Numbered from the stretch's first letter, positions 46,276 to 57,582 are shown. The stretch: DNA of 64,000 nt from Aegilops tauschii subsp. strangulata (GCF_002575655.3 NC_053038.3:143422885-143486884); one strand, 5' to 3'. The notes: generated by a model from the sequence alone, not told the origin. A program made the numbers and translations.

Positions 46276-47784
46276 AAATTGCCTGTGGAACCAGGTACTC
46301 TTGTGCTTCGATTGACTCAGCCATCCGTTGAACCATCAACAGAGCAGAACAAGCGAAGGAAATCAGGCCCCGGCAAGTACTTTCCCGCCGAGCTCCCAAG
46401 AGCCGCCAGCAAGGATGCCGCCGTGGACACTGAGCCTGCCGTAGGACAACCGACTCCGGCAGGGCATCAAACCCTGGCTATAGAGACGGCCGCTCCCATG
46501 GTAGAGGAAATGCCTTTAGTCCTTGCCGTCGAGCCCCAAGCTACGGCATCGGCACAACATACCGTCTGTTTCCTCCAGACAGGGGAATTTCCTGGGGAGC
46601 AGGAAGAAGCGGAGAAAGTAGCCCGTTGATCTGCCATGTACTAGTTCATCGACGACGTCCTATACAGAAAAAGACCGAACGGTGTGAAATTGAAGTGCAT
46701 CCCCCGAGAGGAAGGACTAGAGTTGTTGGCAGAGATACATGGAGGCATATGTGGCTCCCACATAGGGTCAAGGGCCCTTGCCGGCAAGGCATTCCGGTAA
46801 GGTATCTTCTGGCCCACTGCCCTCCAGGATGCAACGACACTACTAACCAGGTGTGAAGCGTGCCAGTTCCATTCGAAGAAGCTTCATCAACCAGCTCAAG
46901 CCCTTCAGACAATTCCTCTCTTCTGGCCATTTTCGGTCTGGGGGCTAGACATACTGGGCCCTTTCCCCCGCGCTGTCGAGGGCTTTGAGTACTTGTATGA
47001 TGCAATCGACAAGTTCACAAAGTGGCCGGAGGTGGAGGCAGTGAGCAAGGTGACAGCACAGTCGGCCGTCAAGTTCTTCAAGGGGCTAGTCTGCCGTTTT
47101 GGTGTGCCCAACAGGGTCATCACCGACAACGGCACGCAGTTCACAAGCCATACCTTCATGTAGTACATCCAAGACCTCGGCAGCAAGGTCTGTTTCGCCT
47201 CCGTCGCACACCCACGGAGCAACGGCCAGTCGGAGAGGGCAAATGCTGAAGTACTGTGAGGCCCGAGAACAAAGACTTTTGACAAGCTGCACAAGAGAAG
47301 AAGGCGCTGGATTGATGAGTTGCCGGCGGTTCTTTGGTCGATCAGAACGACGCCAAATCGAGCCACTGACCAGACACCCTTTGCCCTGGTATACGGGGCG
47401 GAAGCAGTTCTCCCCACGGAACTCACATACGGGTCACCTCGAGTGCTCGCTTATGACGAGCTTGAGCAAGAGCAATTGCGGCAAGATGACGCAACACTCC
47501 TTGAGGAAGATCGTCTTCGGGCGGCTGTGAGAGCAGCGCGCTACTAGCAAGCCTTGCGCCACTACCATAGCCGCAGGGTTCATGCCCGAAGCTTTGAGGA
47601 AGGCGACCTTGTTCTTCGGCGCGTTCAATCGGCCAAGAATTCCAACAAGTAGACGCCGAAGTGGGAAGGCCCTTATCGGGTAATACGAGTCACCAGGCCC
47701 GGCGCAGTCCATCCGGAGACCAAAGATGTTGTTCCAGTTAGCAACTCCTGGAACATTGAACATCTTCGCAAGTTTTACCCATAA
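46276..47784 (+). pseudogene. E6 linker and integrase
   Basis: A Pro/Ala/Glu-rich linker (46276-46620) leads to the HHCC zinc module (about 46717-46860: HGGICGSHIG, CEACQFH), the DDE core (WGLDILGPFP, VITDNGTQFTS, SNGQSERANAE) and the C-terminus (WEGPYRVIRV, NIEHLRKFYP, stop at 47782-47784). Stops occur near 46627, 46642, 46798, 47161, 47257, 47545 and 47650. The same C-terminus is found at 1-305 on the other strand. Confidence 0.8.
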
Positions 47785-48953
47785 GGCGCGGTTGCCGGGC
47801 CCCCCGGCAAACCACCTTTTGTACAAGCCTTGCCGGCAAGGCATGTAACCCTCTGTACAAAGCCAGGCACAGACCCTGAGCATAAATAAATGAAGCGCTG
47901 GCGCCCTAAGTTATAGCATGCATGCTAGGTTGAGTCTCTCCCTCGCTTAGGGTTGATAGTGCTTACCAGCGACTAACCCCTAGCATAGAGGTCGATTTTG
48001 CGTTTCTTTGTTCCTTTCCGTCCTCTTTGGTTTGCAGGGTCCATGGACATTTATGCTGAGCTGTTTGGAAGAAAGAGAACGAGCCAGCGCTCCTGCCTCG
48101 GCAAGCCAAGGTTGCTGGGGGCTGCAGATACAAGAATCCAACCACGACAAGCCAAGGCTTCCGCGGGCTTCAAATTCAGATAAGTCTTTCATCCTCTGTT
48201 GTGCATTTCCGTGTGAAGTTGGGGCGTATGAAACCTCGTTTTGCTCCTAGACCACCGTGCTCCCCCTTTTTCTTGTACCCAAGTCCCTGGGTCAGAACCG
48301 GGTCGTAGTCGCGGTGGCGAGGAAATAAAAAAGGAGCCTAAGTCTACTTCGCCCTGCCTCCGCCATGAGCGTGAGAATGGTCGGCTGAAGTAAGGGGACG
48401 GCAAGGCCTGTTGCCGGGCGTCAATGTTTATCTTAAAAATAACAAGGATTCACTCCTTGGCATGGGCCTCGCTCACGCACAAAGAAACTGGCAAGCACCC
48501 TTTTTCATTAAAACGTCCCATACAGGTACAGTTCATACGGGATGAAAAACATGAGAAAGGGGATTACAAATTTTAAATCTAACAAGTGCCCGCAGGCTTA
48601 CAAACTAAAAAGAGATAAGGTGCCCGCAATCCCTTTCTTGTCCCTCTCCTCCGAAGGTGGAACAAGATAGCGAGAGGGCAAAAAGAGCGCCTAGGCGAGG
48701 TGCGAGGAGCAGAAAGCACCAAGAGAACATCCCGGTGCCGGGAGGGGAGCTGGAAGATGAGGCAGCGGGCCGGCAATACGCGATGAAGGCTTCGGTGCCC
48801 GCGTACTCCGACTTGACGGCCGCCACCCGCCTTCTTCGCCTTCTCCAACCCTTCTACGCCAGCCGCCCAAGGAGGCGACGGGGAACGTGCCGATGGAGAG
48901 TTTGACGAGGAAGTCCCTCGGCAGGGCGCGTGGCCGAGGGAGGGGCAACGCGG
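47785..48953. other. Spacer of E6 between pol and the antisense ORF
   Basis: No recognisable gene. It lies 3' of the antisense ORF, so would hold its 3' untranslated region. Confidence 0.55.
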
Positions 48954-49601
48954 TCAGTCGAGGTCGGCGTCCCGCCGCTCGACGCCCTCGTCGTTGCTGT
49001 CGCTGTCCTCCTCATCACTCCCACATGAGGAGGAATCTTCATCGTCGGAGGAGCTCTCCACATAGCACTTTTGGCGAGTTCCAAGATCTCCAAAGACCTT
49101 GACGGAGAGCAGGTCATTCTCCATAAACTTGAAATAGAGAACGAGCCCCGCCGTCAGGGTGTGGACACGGGCGAACGTCTTCCATCCGCGACGGAGGTAC
49201 ATCACGGGAGGAGCGGGGAATTTGACGTCGACCCGCATGCCGTCATTCCCGCAGCCCCTCATGTGCAACCTGAGGGTATGGGGCGGATCGAGCTCCATCT
49301 CTCGAGCAAATGGGGTGGGGACACGAAGAAGACGACGCGGTGGCCGGCGCAACCTGATGAAGAACTCACGAGGCTGGTCCGCAACGTGACCCTCCATTGG
49401 GAGGGGCATCGCCGGCAGAGGCAAGGCTGGTGCGCCGCCCCGTCCCCCTCTCCCCCGAGCGCCACGACGACCTTGGCCTCGCCCCCTCCCCCTTCCTCTC
49501 GTGGCCGGCTCCGCCACTGCGAGCTCTTGCGGAGGAGGGACGCGTTGTCGAGCAGCGACCCTCGCCGCCACCGTTAAAGGGCCTGCGCCTCCTCTCGCCA
49601 T
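48954..49601 (-). CDS. Antisense ORF in E6 with B3-like domain
   Basis: The start is ATG 49601, about 80 bp below a TATA box on the same strand; the stop is at 48954-48956. It is intact at 215 codons. An N-terminal Ala/Pro region and an RG-rich stretch (residues 34-56, RGRGRGRGQGRRGARGRGG) precede a B3-like DNA-binding domain (about residues 79-180). That domain has FFIRL, RVPTPFAREM, VMYLRRGWKTFARVHTL, LVLYFKFMENDLLSVKVFG. An acidic Ser/Asp tail ends it (182-215). B3 proteins bind DNA in plant nuclei; RG repeats often bind nucleic acid. It runs opposite to gag-pol in the same slot as the E1 antisense gene. Frame starts upstream of 49601 lie in the promoter and are unlikely. Confidence 0.75.
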   Translation of the reverse strand: MARGGAGPLTVAARVAARQRVPPPQELAVAEPATRGRGRGRGQGRRGARGRGGRGGAPALPLPAMPLPMEGHVADQPREFFIRLRRPPRRLLRVPTPFAREMELDPPHTLRLHMRGCGNDGMRVDVKFPAPPVMYLRRGWKTFARVHTLTAGLVLYFKFMENDLLSVKVFGDLGTRQKCYVESSSDDEDSSSCGSDEEDSDSNDEGVERRDADLD

Positions 49602-49677
49602 GGAAGATGGAAGAAAGGAGTGGAAGTGGAAGGAGATGGATGCTGGAAGAATGTGGGATGACATCCCCCTCCCCCTT

Positions 49678-49687
49678 CTTATAAAGG
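49678..49687 (-). promoter_or_regulatory. TATA box of the B3-like antisense ORF
   Basis: The minus strand reads CCTTTATAAG, about 80 bp upstream of ATG 49601, which would give a 5' leader of about 50 bp. The leader is rich in CTTCC. Confidence 0.6.
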
Positions 49688-49769
49688 GGCGGGGTCGGGG
49701 CTCGGCCGCCCCACTCAACCAATCCAACCATTGGGGACGCAGGGAATCGGGACCGACCCGCTGCTCCAA

Positions 49770-50197
49770 TCAGTGACGGCCCGGTTTCCCGCCTCCCCCG
49801 CCTGCCACCTGCATGGGGGATGCGTGGCGAGCGGGCAGGATCGAGGGGATGGGTGAGGCGACCGTTCCCCACCCCGTGATCGTGGGGCGCGGACGCCTTG
49901 AAGACCACGACCCGAGTCCACTCCGTAAATGAGCCGTGCCTCTGCGCCTCCCTCTTTTTTATGGGGAAGGTGCGAACCGCCTCTTTACCACGATGTGACG
50001 CATGCATGCGGGAACCGCCCCACGCATGACCCCCACGTCACGCACGACCCTCCACGTCACGCGTTCACCGCGGGTCATGGGGAAGCGCAGCGGACGAGAA
50101 GTTACTGCGATAAAAATCCGCCCCACCTGCCCGCGCACCGTTCTAGGCTGGCCCAACAACGTGTCGCGCTTATGTGTGGCGCAGGCCCGGGGCCTCC
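49770..50197. other. Upstream region of the antisense ORF and 3' border of E6
   Basis: GC-rich, no gene. The final bases before the LTR (CCCGGGGCCTCC) are a weak PPT. Confidence 0.5.
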
Positions 50198-51342
50198 TGT
50201 CGGTGTACAAAAGTAGGGGCACTCCTTTTTACCCCTTTACTTGTGCACGGGCAGTCAGAGCCACGCCCACGACCACACTGAGCAGAGCAGAAGAGAGGAG
50301 CCGGAGCACAAGGCGACCAGAGGCAACGCCAAGACCAGAGACATAAAGAGCAAGAGGGCGAGGTGGACTCCCTCGGCGAGACCCTTGCCGGGGCAGCCTC
50401 CGCAGCCCCGACACCAGCAGAGCAAGCCACCCTTGAGCCCGCAGGATCCATCACCACCAACCAACCACATTGGAACCAAGGCTCGTGAAGCGCCTCTGTG
50501 GTGGCATGCAGATCTTTGTCAAGATCATAAACACACAAGATCAGATGAGGAGCAGAAGACGATGATCCTCGGCGGGATCATAGCTGAGGAAATCCATGAT
50601 GCCCCCGGCAAGACACTTGCCAGGGAAGACCACGATGCCACGGCAAGACCATTGCCGGGGCCCCAGCAAGGCCCTTGCCGAAGACACCTACAGGGCCACG
50701 GCCAGACCCGCGTCTGCCAAGGCTCCACTGCCGTCCCCATGCAGCTGCCAGCTCAACCAGCTGGGCAGGCACCTGTGTGGCGACGAGCGGCCTCTACACC
50801 GACCCAGCGAGCACCTGCGTGGTGGCATGCATGCCTTCCTGAAGGCTCCACCACCGCGTCAGCCCAGCGGCCAGCCAACATGGCGCAACGATGCCTCGTC
50901 AGCCCGGACGCGTGTCGAAGCCAAGCGAGGCGGCGACAGCTGGGACGTGCTTCCTTGCCATCCCCAATAAAGCGAGATGGGCACATCGGCAGCGCATTAA
51001 ATGCATTTGCCCGACGGTGCCAGAGGATAGACTCATCGACTGTAGACTTTCTACCTCCTGTGTGCCACTGTGGCAACCCCTTTTTCCTATAAAAGGAGGC
51101 CCGAAGCGACCAGGAGAAGGATTTAGATCTTTTTTGCAAGTTGCACCCCGTAGCTAGCTCAAGAACACAAGAACACTCAAATACATCCACCAAAGCAGGA
51201 CTAGGGTATAACGCATCTCCGCGGCCCAAACCTGGGTAAACGATCCGCGTGCTTCCTGTCAGACCCGCTCTTTGCACAACCCCGCGCCCGCCAACCGTAG
51301 AAGGGATCCCAATGATTCCATAGGTGTCGATTTCCCCTGACA
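50198..51342 (+). repeat. E6 3' LTR
   Basis: An uninterrupted 1145-bp LTR with TATAAAAGG at 51088-51096, ending CCCTGACA. Confidence 0.9.
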
Positions 51343-52124
51343 GTTGGCCTAACCAAACCCAAATATCGGAGAATATATATGAGGCTATAAGCAATCATGC
51401 ATATAAGAGATCAAAGAAACTCAAATAACTATCATGGATATAAAAAGATAGATCTCATCATAAACTCAAAGTTCATCTGTCCCAGCAAACAAACCGCAAA
51501 AGAGTTTCATCATATGGAACTCCAAGAGACCATTGTATTGATAATTCTGCGAGAGAGAGGAAGCCATCTAGCTACTAACTACGGACCCGAAGGTCTACAA
51601 AGAACTACTCACGCATCATCGGAGAGGCACCAATGGAGGTGGTGAACCCCATCTGAGATGGTGTCTAGATTGGAGCTGGTGGTTCTGGACTCTGCGGCGG
51701 CTGGATCAATATTTCGTCGACTCCCCTAGGGTTTTGGGAATATTGGGGTATTTATAGAGCAAAGAGGCAGTCCGGGGGGCACCCGAGGTGGGCACAACCC
51801 ACCAGGGTGCGCTTGGGCCTCCTGGTGCACCCTGGTGGGTTGTGCTCTCCTCGGAGCACCGGCCAGGCGCAGCCAGGGCCCATTATGTTCCTTCTGGTCC
51901 AAAAAAATCTCCGTGAAGTTTCGTTGCGTTTGGACTCCGTCTGATATTGATTTCCTGCAATGCAAAAAACATGCAGAAAACAGCAACTGGCACTTGGCAC
52001 TATGTCAATAGGTTAGTACCAAAAAATGATATAAAATGACTATAGAATGATTATAAAACATCCAAGATTGGTAATATAACAACGTGGAACAATCAAAAAT
52101 TATAGATGCGTTGGAGACGTATCA
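51343..52124 (-). repeat. E5 3' LTR, second part
   Basis: It resumes at the GTTGG duplicate and ends GACGTATCA. GCATCCCCAAGCTT (52125-52138) follows directly; on the minus strand this is the PPT AAGCTTGGGGATGC. Confidence 0.85.
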
Positions 52125-52138
52125 GCATCCCCAAGCTT

Positions 52139-54870
52139 AACTCCTACTCGTCCTCGAGTAGGTAAGTGATAAAAACAAAATTTTTGATGTGGAATGCTGC
52201 CTAACATGTCATATCATATTCTTTTCTTCATAGCATGGATATATGGACTTTTATGTGATTGAAAGCAATAGTCTAGTTATGACATGATAATTTAAAAATT
52301 CAAGCATATCAACAAGCAACCATGTCTTTCAAAATATCAATGCTAAAATAAGTTATCCCTAGCCTATCATGTTCAACCATTGATCCATTCATGAAACACA
52401 CTCGCATATTAGCTACACCCAATACTTAAATACGATCATATTGCCTCCTAGTTGGTGCTTTTATGAGAGAAGATGGAGACTCAAATTCAAAATAAAAATT
52501 GCGTAAAGTAAAAGAAAGGCCCTTCGCAGAGGGAAGTAGGGATTTGTAGAGGTGCCAGAGCTCAAACTGAAAAACTTAGAGATAAAAACATTTCGGGAGG
52601 TGTATCCTTCTCACCAACGAAAATGACTTAGAGTTCCCAACACTTTCCATGCTAGATATATCATAGGCGGTTCCCAAATAGAAAATAAAGTTTATTCCTT
52701 TTTCCACCATACTTTCACTTTCCATGGCTAGCCGTATCCACGGTTGCCCCCCATACCAACACTTTCCAAGGAATTTATTATTTGACAACATAAAGTAAAT
52801 TGATTTTTTCATTTTGGGACTGGGCATCCCTAAAACCTTTGCCTTACTCTCATGCGATGACAAGTGAATAAACAATCATTGTGAGAATAACACATCCAGC
52901 ATGGAAAATATTAGCCACCCCTCACCATTCCGCGAGCGAAACGAACACACAAAAGAGAAGATTATTTTGAAAATTAGAGATGACACATACAAATTTGCTT
53001 AGAATGGCAAAAGAATACCGCATATAGGTAGATATAGTGGACTCATGTGTCAAAACTGGTTTAAAGGTTTTTGGATGCACAAGTAGAGATCATACTTAGT
53101 GCAAAATGAAAGCTAGCAAAAGATTGAGAAGCGACCAACCAAGAAACGGATCATCTCATAAGCAAGCATTAAGCATAATTAACACCGAATAAAGCACCAT
53201 GAGTAGGATATAATTTCATTGCATGACTATTAACTTCGTGCTTGCATAGGGAGTCACAAACCTTAACACCAATGTTCTTACTAAATCATAATTACTCATC
53301 AACATAAGTCACATATCACATCATCATATCTCAACACTATTACTAAGAATCAAGTTTATTTTGTCCAATGATCTTCATAAAAGTTTTTATTATATCCTTC
53401 TTGGATATCTATCACTTTGGGACTAATTTTCATGTGTTGCTTTTCATAAGCTCAAACAAATATAAGTGAAGATCATGAGCATAAATTTTTTGTTTCTCTC
53501 AAAATAATTTAAGTGAAGCAAGAGAGAATTTCTTGAAAATTTTACTAAATCTCCAATAAATCTAAGTGAAGCAAGAGAGCATTTCTTCAAAAATACTAAG
53601 CACACCGTGCTCAAAAAGATATAAGTGAAGCACTAGAGCAAGTCCACAGCTCGTAAAAATTTAAGTGAAGCATAGAGAGCAATTCTAACAAGTCATGATA
53701 TAATTTTTGTTCTCCCAAATAGGTGTGTCCAGCAAGGGATAAAGACTTCAAACACATAATAAAACAAGCAAAGACTCATATCATACAAGACGCTCCAAGC
53801 AAAACACATAGTATGTGACGAATAGAAATATAGCTTCGAGTAAAATACCGATGGTCGTAAGAAGAAAGAGGGGATGCCACTCAGGGGTATCCCCAAGTTT
53901 AGTTGGTTGCTCATTTTTGGATAATAGCTTGGTATGCCGGGGAATCCCCAAGCTTAGGCTCTTCTACTCCTTATTCCTTCATCCATCGTAAGATAACCCA
54001 AAACTTGAAAACTTCAATCACACAAAACTCAACAAAACCTTCGTGAGATCCGTTAGTGTAAGAAAAATAAATCACTACTATAAGTAATGTACCAAACCAA
54101 TTCATATTTTGTTTTTGCATTATATCTACTGTATTCCAACTTTTCTATGGCAAAAACTCATCAAACAAACCATAGAGCCATCAAAATAAGCACACAACGC
54201 AAATAAAACAGAATCTGTCAAAACAAAACAGTCTGTAGCAATCTGATTTGTTCGAATACTTCTGGAACTCCAAAAATTATGAAAACCTAGGACGGCCTCG
54301 GTAATTTGCATATTAAGCTTCTGCAAAAATAATTGGCATTTTATCACGCTCTGGTAAAAAATAAGAATTGTTTTTGTGAGCGCAAAAGTTTCTGTTTTTT
54401 TCAGCAAGATCAAACTACTATCACCGAAGAAGATCCTATCGGTTCTACTTGGCACAAACACTAATTAAAACACAAAAAACACAATCATAACAGTAGAATA
54501 ATTGTGCAAACACTCAAGAACAGAAAGCAAAAAGCAAAAATAAACTTTATTCATTGGGTTGCCTCCCAACAAGCGTTATAGTTTTACGCCCCTAGCTAGG
54601 CATAAGGTTTCAAGGATGCTCACACGAAAAGATAAGAATTGAAACACAAAGAGATCATCATGAAATATATGACAAACACATAAGTCTAACATACTTCCTA
54701 TGCATAGGAATTTTATAAGCAAACAAATTATCGAGACAAGAAATATCTAGCATAAGCATGGAAGAAAACAATAGCAATCTCAACATGAAGAGAGGTAATT
54801 TAGTAACATGAAAATTTCTACAATCATATTTTCCACTCTCATAATAATTACATGTAGGATCATAATCAAA
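52139..54870 (-). other. Non-coding 3' interior of E5
   Basis: AT-rich, with no gag or pol motif on either strand. It holds five small hairpins with a common loop (53450-53680) and PPT-like copies at 53889-53901 and 53944-53956. GGGTTGCCTCCCAACAAGCG (54558) lies just below the ORF and recurs in E8 (60415). Confidence 0.65.
53450..53680 (-). other. Array of five hairpins with common loop motif in E5
   Basis: TAAGTGAAG occurs at 53463, 53510, 53563, 53622 and 53662. Each copy is flanked by complementary arms that differ between copies: GCTCA/TGAGC (53450/53476), TTCTCTC/GAGAGAA (53494/53522), TCTC/GAGA (53550/53575), TGCTC/GAGCA (53608/53636) and GCTC/GAGC (53649/53677). In element RNA (minus strand) the loop reads CUUCACUUA. 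Confidence 0.65.
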
Positions 54871-55443
54871 TTAAACAATACAGCTATCATATAAAATTTT
54901 CTCTTCATGATCTACATGCATAAAAGTTCTATAATCTTCCAAAATAGTGGGATTAACATCAACTAAAGTCATGATCTCTCCAAACCCACTTTTATCAATA
55001 ATTTCATAAGATTGAACACTCTCCAAATATGTGGGATTATTTTTACCTAAATTTGACACTCTTCCGAACCCACTTTCAATATTATTGCAAACGTATTCAT
55101 CATGAGGCTTAAATAAACTATCAAGATTATAAGAATCATTATCACCCCAATCATGATCTTTGCAATAAGTAGTGAACATAGCAATATTAGCATCCCCAAG
55201 CTTGGGGTTTTGCATATTATTAGCACAATTGACATTAATAGAATTTATAGTAAAATCATTGCAATCATGCTTTTCATTCAAGGAGCTATCATGAATCACT
55301 TCATAGATTTCTTCATCACAATTTTCAGATTCACGAATCTCAAGAAAAACTTCATAAAGATAATCCAGAGCACTCAACTCACTAGCAATTGGTTCATCAT
55401 AATTGGATCTTTTGAAAAGATTAGCAAGTGGATGAGGATCCAT
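54871..55443 (-). CDS. Acidic SGFG-motif ORF in gag position of E5
   Basis: 190 codons starting MDPHPLANLFKRSN, about 220 bp after the PBS, where gag would be. It is rich in Asp, Glu, Asn and Tyr. The repeated motif SGFGRVSNLGKNNPT and SGFGEIMTLVDVNPT shows an internal duplication. HDCN, NNMQNPKLGDA and VDHEEK are shared with the E8 ORF (60604-61449). No known domain was recognised, and it does not look like a capsid, protease or polymerase. The first residues (M-acidic-x-x-PL-x-x-LF) resemble the start of the E4 gag (MENNPLRGLF), so it may be a gag start fused to other sequence. The frame is intact. Confidence 0.6.
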   Translation of the reverse strand: MDPHPLANLFKRSNYDEPIASELSALDYLYEVFLEIRESENCDEEIYEVIHDSSLNEKHDCNDFTINSINVNCANNMQNPKLGDANIAMFTTYCKDHDWGDNDSYNLDSLFKPHDEYVCNNIESGFGRVSNLGKNNPTYLESVQSYEIIDKSGFGEIMTLVDVNPTILEDYRTFMHVDHEEKILYDSCIV

Positions 55444-55665
55444 ATCAATAGACTTTTAGCAAGCGAGGATGCAAGCAAATAGAAGGTACATGGCAACGCA
55501 AGCAAACATGAGATATGACGAGAAAGAGGCAAACGAAAAAGAGGGGCGAATAAAACGGCAAATTCTTGTGAAGTGGGGAAGAGGAAAAGAGAGGAAAATG
55601 GAAAATAATGTAAATAGCGAGGAGATGATATTTGTGATTAGGAACCTGGTATATGTTGAAGATCC

Positions 55666-55683
55666 TCCCCGGCAGCGGCGCCA
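55666..55683 (-). other. E5 primer binding site (tRNA-Asp type)
   Basis: The minus strand reads TGGCGCCGCTGCCGGGGA, the tRNA-Asp PBS usual for Athila-type elements, with one difference from the E4 site at two positions. Confidence 0.75.
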
Positions 55684-55694
55684 GAAATTCCTTT

Positions 55695-57288
55695 TGATGT
55701 CACTTGAAGCTACGTCGGTATTTCCCCAAAGAGGAAGGGATGATGCAGCACGACAGCGGTAGGTATTTCCCTCAGACATGAAACCAAGGTTATCGAACCA
55801 GTAGGAGAACCAAGCAACACAGAGTAAACAGCCCCTGCACACAGATAACAAATCCTCGCAACCCGACGTGTTAAAGGGGTTGTCAACCCCTTCAGGTACG
55901 GCACCCCAAGATAGGCAAACAGACGTGAGATAGAATTGTAGTTGATTGACAGATCGAACGCCAAATAAAATAAATAAGAATAAATTGCAGCAAGGTATTT
56001 TTGTATTTTTGGTTTAATAGATCTGAAAAGAAATGCGAAGGAAAAGTAGATCACAAAGTCAAATATATGAGAAAGAGACCCGGGGGCCGTAGGTTTCACT
56101 AGTGGCTTCTCTCGATAAAAATAGAAAACGGTGGGTGAAAAAATTACTGTTGGGCAATTGATAGAACTTCAAATAATCATGACGATATCCAGGCAATGAT
56201 CATTATATAGGCATCACGTCCAATATTAGTAGACCGACTCCTGCCTGCATCTACTACTATTACTCCACACATCGACCGACCGCTATCCAGCATGCATCTA
56301 GTGTATTAAGTTCATGGAGAAACGGAGTAATGCAATAAGAACGATGACATGATGTAGACAAGATCTATCTATGTAGAGATAGACCCCATCGTTTTATCCT
56401 TAGTAGCAACGATACATACGTGTCGGTTCCCCTTCTGTCACTGGGATCAAGCACCGTAAGATCGAACCCACTACAAAGCACCTCTTCCCATTGCAAGATA
56501 AATAGATCAAGTTGGCCAAACAAGTCCCAAATATCGGAGAAGAAATACGAGGCTATAAGCAATCATGCATATAAGAGATCAAAGAAACTCAAATAACTTT
56601 CATGGATATAAAACGATAGATCTCATCATAAACTGAAAGTTCATCGGTCCCAACAAACACACCACAAAAGAGTTACATCATATGGATCTCCAAGACCATT
56701 GTATTGGGAATTCAGCGAGAGAGAGGAAGCCATCTAGCTACTAACTACGAACCCAAAGGTCTACAAAGAACTACTCATGCATCATCGGAGAGGCACCAAT
56801 GGAGGTGGTGAACCCCATCCAAGATGATGTCTAGATTGGATCTGGTGGTTCTGGACTCTGCGGCGGCTGGATCAATATTTCGTTGACTCCCCTAGGGTTT
56901 TGGGAATATTGGGGTATTTATAGAGCAAAGAGGCCGTCCGGGGGGCACCGAGGTGGGCGCAACCCACCAGGGCGCGCCTGGGCCTCCTGGCGTGCCCTGG
57001 TAGGTTGTGCTCTCCTTGGAGCACCCCCAGGCGCAGCCAGAGCCCATTATGTTCCTTCTGGTCCAAAAAAATCTCTGTGAAGTTTCGTTGCGTTTGGACT
57101 CCGTCTGATATTGATTTCCTGCGATGTAAAAAACATGCATAAAACAGCAACTGGCACTTGGCACTATGTCAATAGGTTAGTACCAAAAAATGATATAAAA
57201 TGACTATAAAATGATTATAAAATATCCAAGATTGATAATATAACAGCATGGAACAATAAAAAATTATAGATACATTGGAGACGTATCA
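55695..57288 (-). repeat. E5 5' LTR
   Basis: An intact 1594-bp LTR. A minus-strand TATA box (CTATAAATACC) lies at 56913-56923. Confidence 0.9.
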
Positions 57289-57293
57289 ACGCT

Positions 57294-57553
57294 TTGCTTA
57301 CTATAAGCGACCGTTTTGGCCTGTCCTTTGCCTCAAAAGGATTGGGATATCTTGTTGTACTTTTGTTGCTACTATTGTTACATGCTCGTTAAAAATTATC
57401 TTGCTATCAAACTACTCTGTTACTTACAATTTCAGCACTTGCAGACATTACCTTGCTGAAAACCACTTGTCATTTCCTTCTGCTCCTCGTTGGGTTCGAC
57501 ACTCTTACTTATCGAAAAGGCTACAATTGATACCATATACTTGTGGGTCATCA
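57294..57553 (+). repeat. E4 left LTR, second part
   Basis: It resumes after the ACGCT duplicate of E5 (57289-57293) and ends GGGTCATCA. Confidence 0.8.
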
Positions 57554-57564
57554 AGGCTCTTTTC

Positions 57565-57582
57565 TGGCGCCGTTGCTGGGGA
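57565..57582 (+). other. E4 primer binding site (tRNA-Asp type)
   Basis: TGGCGCCGTTGCTGGGGA, 11 bases inside the LTR end. Confidence 0.8.

Larger units (their letters stand above)
35647..51342 (+). mobile_element. E6: Tat-lineage Ty3/gypsy element with antisense B3-like ORF
   Basis: The ends are TGT(C/T) and TGACA, with TSD GTTGG at 35642-35646 and 51343-51347. The left LTR is 35647-35855 plus 40360-41327 (split by E7), and the right LTR is 50198-51342 (1145 bp). The order is PBS, gag, protease, RT, RNase H, a second RNase H, integrase, spacer, antisense ORF, LTR. The extra RNase H plus the antisense ORF place it in the Tat lineage. The coding frames hold many stops. The LTRs differ at roughly 33 of 440 compared positions. 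Confidence 0.9.
34829..57288 (-). mobile_element. E5: non-autonomous Athila-type element (Fatima/Sabrina group)
   Basis: The ends are TGATGTTGC (34829) and GACGTATCA (57288), with TSD ACGCT at 34824-34828 and 57289-57293. The 3' LTR is 34829-35646 plus 51343-52124, and the 5' LTR is 55695-57288 (both about 1.59 kb). The interior of 3.57 kb (52125-55694) encodes one acidic ORF in the gag position but no gag, protease or pol. A tRNA-Asp PBS next to the right LTR shows minus-strand orientation. LTR copies are about 91% alike by eye over 500 bp, so it is old. Confidence 0.85.
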
